Assembly: GCA_024233865.1 (NCBI GenBank)
Contig: JACKPA010000018.1
Span: 1-64,000, forward strand
DNA length: 64,000 bases
Origin: Leptospiraceae bacterium
GTDB taxonomy: Bacteria; Spirochaetota; Leptospiria; Leptospirales; Leptospiraceae
Direction of reading: 5' to 3'
Shown here: positions 61,781 to 64,000 of the stretch, one piece after another
Layout: the number at the start of each line of letters is the position of its first letter
Position numbering within the stretch: the first letter of the stretch is position 1
Made by a program: the position numbers and the translations under genes
Notes under the pieces: model-generated
The model's input: the letters and a program-made list of their open reading frames with translations, nothing else
What the model was told of the DNA's origin: nothing
Database searches by the model: none

Positions 61781-62668
61781 TTATAGGGCTAATTTGTAAC
61801 CGAATTTATAGTAATTACCTGCAACCGTCACCGGATAAGCCGGATAAGGGCTTAGAGCTGACCAACCAGCAGTTGTTTTGGTTGCACCGTTACCCATACC
61901 TAAAGAAACCAAAGTTTCCACTTCTAAAAATAGGTATCCTGGACCCATTTTGGATTGTGCACCTACAACCCAGTTAAATCCTGTACCACTTGCTCTAAAT
62001 ACTACATCATCGTATACAAGACCAGGGTCATGAGCATCGGATGTTACCGGTAAATCCCTGGTAAGACCATTCGTAATACCATGGAGAGCTGTTCCGTTGT
62101 TGGTTCCTTTTACACCCCATTGTGCCTTGTACCAATGGAGTCCCATACCAATGTAAATCCCACCTATGGTATTCCCTTCCCCGTCTTTAAAATCGAATTT
62201 TGGTCCGAAGTATACCGGTATAACAGTACTATGATAATTCCATGTTACGTCATACCAGGTAAAACCCAAAAAGTTTGCCTTTGTATCTCCACCTGATATT
62301 TTGGTTGTGTAGTTGAAACCCGCTCTGAAAAATAAGTTGTTTCCGATATCACCTTCAAAACCGGTAGAAAAAGTACCAGCGGTCATTGCACCGCCTCTTT
62401 TTACGTTAAAAACTCCTCCAGTCATATTTTCTAGAGCTTGCAATTTATTTTCTGCAATAAATACTTTTTGTTGACCTGCATAGTTCCCTTGAGCGTCTGT
62501 TTTGACAGCTCCGGAATCCAAACCGTCTTTGATAATCGTTGACCCCAAACTGTTTGGGTCAAAAAGTAGCCCAAAACCAAACATTAAACGGTTTTCAGCG
62601 TATAAGTTTTGTCCGAAAAACACACTCAATAATAAAATGAGTAATGCTTTGTACATTTTTTTTGACAT
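61781..62668 (-). CDS. ompL1: OmpL1-type outer-membrane porin
   Basis: ATG 62668 (MSKKMYKALLILL) is preferred over 62701 because AAGGGG lies 9 nt upstream. The signal peptide ends at NLYA. The mature protein is a beta barrel with alternating strands. Blocks IIKDGLDSG, AENKLQALENMTGG, TTKISGGDTKANFLGF and the final KFGYKLAL align with Leptospira OmpL1 as I recall it. C-terminal hydrophobic strand signals BAM-type assembly. Transmembrane porin of the outer membrane. Confidence 0.88.
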   Translation of the reverse strand: MSKKMYKALLILLLSVFFGQNLYAENRLMFGFGLLFDPNSLGSTIIKDGLDSGAVKTDAQGNYAGQQKVFIAENKLQALENMTGGVFNVKRGGAMTAGTFSTGFEGDIGNNLFFRAGFNYTTKISGGDTKANFLGFTWYDVTWNYHSTVIPVYFGPKFDFKDGEGNTIGGIYIGMGLHWYKAQWGVKGTNNGTALHGITNGLTRDLPVTSDAHDPGLVYDDVVFRASGTGFNWVVGAQSKMGPGYLFLEVETLVSLGMGNGATKTTAGWSALSPYPAYPVTVAGNYYKFGYKLAL

Positions 62669-62856
62669 TATAAAAATCCCCTTTAAAATAATGGATAACA
62701 TAAGAAATAGAATTAGAAAGGATTTTCTAATTTTTTATTCCAACTTGAATCTAAAGATTGTGATATGCATCCATAAAAAATTGTCAATTCAATATAGTTA
62801 AAAATTTTTATTTGACAATAAAAAATTATTTATATTTCTAAAAAAGATAGGATTTT

Positions 62857-63438
62857 ATGCAAAATTTTCAAGAGATCATAAAAAGGTTATCCAAACCGAT
62901 CTATAAAATATTAATAAATTCACCTGAAGGTGTTACCGAATACGATTTGATTAAAAAATTAGAAGAAACCAACTTGATAGAAAAAGGACACTGGGAAAAC
63001 CAATTGGAGCTTTTTCAAAGGCACTTTATCTTATTTCATGCGCTATACCATATAAAATCCTATTTGTACAAGAAAAAGAGAAAGAATCTCAAAATCAGTT
63101 GTATGGAAATTAAAATTTTACCTCGGATTGAGTTTGATACAAACGGTCTCTCTGACTATGATGCCCTAGAAAGTTATTATCTGGATCCAAACAATTTATT
63201 TGGAACATCCGAACAAGATGTTCAAGAAATGCTTCATGGCTTTTGGAAAAAGTTCAGAATGTACAATCAAAAAGAAGATGCTTTTGAAGTCTTAGGAGTT
63301 AAAAAAGAAATGAGTTTGGAAGAAATAAAATCCGAATATCGAAAATTGGTAAAAGAAAATCATCCCGATAGGGGAGGGGACGGAACAAAAATCGGGATAT
63401 TTACGGAAGCGATAAAAACCATACAAGAATTGTATTAG
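62857..63438 (+). CDS. DNAJ-related J-domain protein
   Basis: 193 residues. The N-terminal two thirds match the DNAJ-related domain (GVTEYDLIKKLEETNL; LFQRHFILFHALYHIK). The C-terminal J domain contains HPD in VKENHPDRGGDG. It probably acts with DnaK in the cytosol. An AGG lies shortly before the ATG. It is just upstream of the CysZ-like gene by one base. Confidence 0.85.
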   Translation: MQNFQEIIKRLSKPIYKILINSPEGVTEYDLIKKLEETNLIEKGHWENQLELFQRHFILFHALYHIKSYLYKKKRKNLKISCMEIKILPRIEFDTNGLSDYDALESYYLDPNNLFGTSEQDVQEMLHGFWKKFRMYNQKEDAFEVLGVKKEMSLEEIKSEYRKLVKENHPDRGGDGTKIGIFTEAIKTIQELY

Positions 63439-63439
63439 C

Positions 63440-64000
63440 ATGATTAATTATTTTACTAGATTTTATTACGGATTTAGAGCTTTTTTTAGTGGATTTAAAA
63501 TCATAAATCAAAATAGGCTTTGGAAATACACTATTGTCCCTTGTTTTATAAGTCTTGTTTTAGGAGGAGTTTTGCTATACGGAATATTCCAAGTTTCTTC
63601 CGCTTTTTTGCAAATTTGGATTTTAAAAATACTCCAGTATTTTAACTACTTTCTTTCTCAAAACAACCTTCCTCCATTTCTCCTAGTAATTATCTATATT
63701 GTAACTTTTGTTTTTTCTGTAGTGTGTTATATTTTAATATATAGACCGATTGCGTCCATTGTGGTTATTCCTTTTATGGGACACTTACTTTCCCAATTAG
63801 AGAAAATATACTATGGCAAAGAAATTGAAATCTCCTTAAAAAGAGATATTATAAACGGAATTTTAGGAGCAGCATTTGCTTTGCGAGATATGATTATTGG
63901 TTTAATTGCCATGATTTTAGGTTTGTTTTTGGGACCATTTCAAATATTTTTTATTGCTTTTGCGGAAGGGTATCTACTTGGAAGAGGTAGTTTTGATTAT
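63440..64000 (+). CDS. EI24/CysZ-like membrane protein (truncated by window end)
   Basis: Starts ATG 63440, MINYFTRFYYGFRAFFSGFK. At least three long hydrophobic helices are seen (FISLVLGGVLLYG, FLLVIIYIVTFVFSVVCYIL, ILGLFLGPFQIFF). RPIASIVVIPFMG is an EI24-type block. 187 codons are present with no stop, so the 3' end lies outside. CysZ relatives carry sulfate; this substrate is not proven. Confidence 0.72.
   Translation, partial: MINYFTRFYYGFRAFFSGFKIINQNRLWKYTIVPCFISLVLGGVLLYGIFQVSSAFLQIWILKILQYFNYFLSQNNLPPFLLVIIYIVTFVFSVVCYILIYRPIASIVVIPFMGHLLSQLEKIYYGKEIEISLKRDIINGILGAAFALRDMIIGLIAMILGLFLGPFQIFFIAFAEGYLLGRGSFDY

Overview
The window reads as chromosomal DNA from a spirochaete of the family Leptospiraceae. 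The strongest evidence is an OmpL1-type porin (61781..62668) and a citramalate synthase very close in sequence to Leptospira CimA (26972..28522). Supporting evidence is the set of lipoproteins with loose spirochaetal lipoboxes, the 7TM-cyclase, GGDEF, PilZ and SpoIIE signalling proteins, and A+T-rich DNA with many TTG starts. The species cannot be named from sequence alone. There are no rRNA genes; one tRNA (initiator tRNA-fMet) is present.

Layout. 1-6970 is mostly core: a PLP-homeostasis protein, ProC, tRNA-fMet, a GAF-GGDEF cyclase, a two-lobed aspartic protease, MnmA and a 7TM adenylate cyclase. 7050-9722 is an overlapping ATP-grasp/methyltransferase/methyltransferase operon of unknown product. 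9734-20577 holds a J-domain membrane protein, an ABC-F ATPase, two small ORFs, GlnD, a deaminase, an FGE-domain protein, a Uma2 protein and GltX. 26697-29076 is an overlapping Smr-CimA-Pth operon. 29593-41751 is mainly minus-strand envelope and signalling genes: a DUF4256 protein, an FAD oxidoreductase, PilZ, a crotonase, TsaC/Sua5, a phasin-like protein, a SpoIIE phosphatase and DUF2339. 45748-52972 carries a desaturase, a methyltransferase-glycosyltransferase fusion, paired lipoproteins, GlyA and a GT-C membrane protein. 53018-58777 is an aspartokinase followed by thrS-infC-rpmI-rplT-zapB-like-zapA. 59708-64000 holds a Ser/Thr-rich exported protein, OmpL1, a DnaJ-related protein and a truncated EI24/CysZ-like gene.

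Two accessory regions stand out. The first, 20623-25297 (all minus strand), is a string of toxin-antitoxin-like modules: RHH/DUF3368, MntA/HepT, DUF433/DUF5615, XisH/XisI, and a toxin-tail/immunity-like pair. Each is separated from the next by a copy of the same sequence, the last ~35-55 codons of a type IIG restriction-modification gene whose own gutted remnant heads the row. Tail copies end at 24145, 23393, 22646 and 21906, with a fifth partial copy at 21112-21145, so the repeat period is about 745 bp. Each module starts within about 10-70 nt of a tail stop codon and ends at or inside the next tail. This looks like a cassette array assembled through the 3' end of an R-M gene, and it is the best candidate for an undescribed arrangement.

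The second, 41825-45620, is a decayed MoxR/VWA (RavA-ViaA-like) operon. Both partners carry internal deletions, the ATPase has a one-base frameshift in its Walker A region, and a DUF4258 toxin-antitoxin-like pair lies between them. A divergent XRE-SHOCT regulator with matching palindromic operators lies upstream. Short palindromic and direct repeats are scattered at 25401, 29077-29540, 37222, 43464, 47531, 58862-59571 and 59640.
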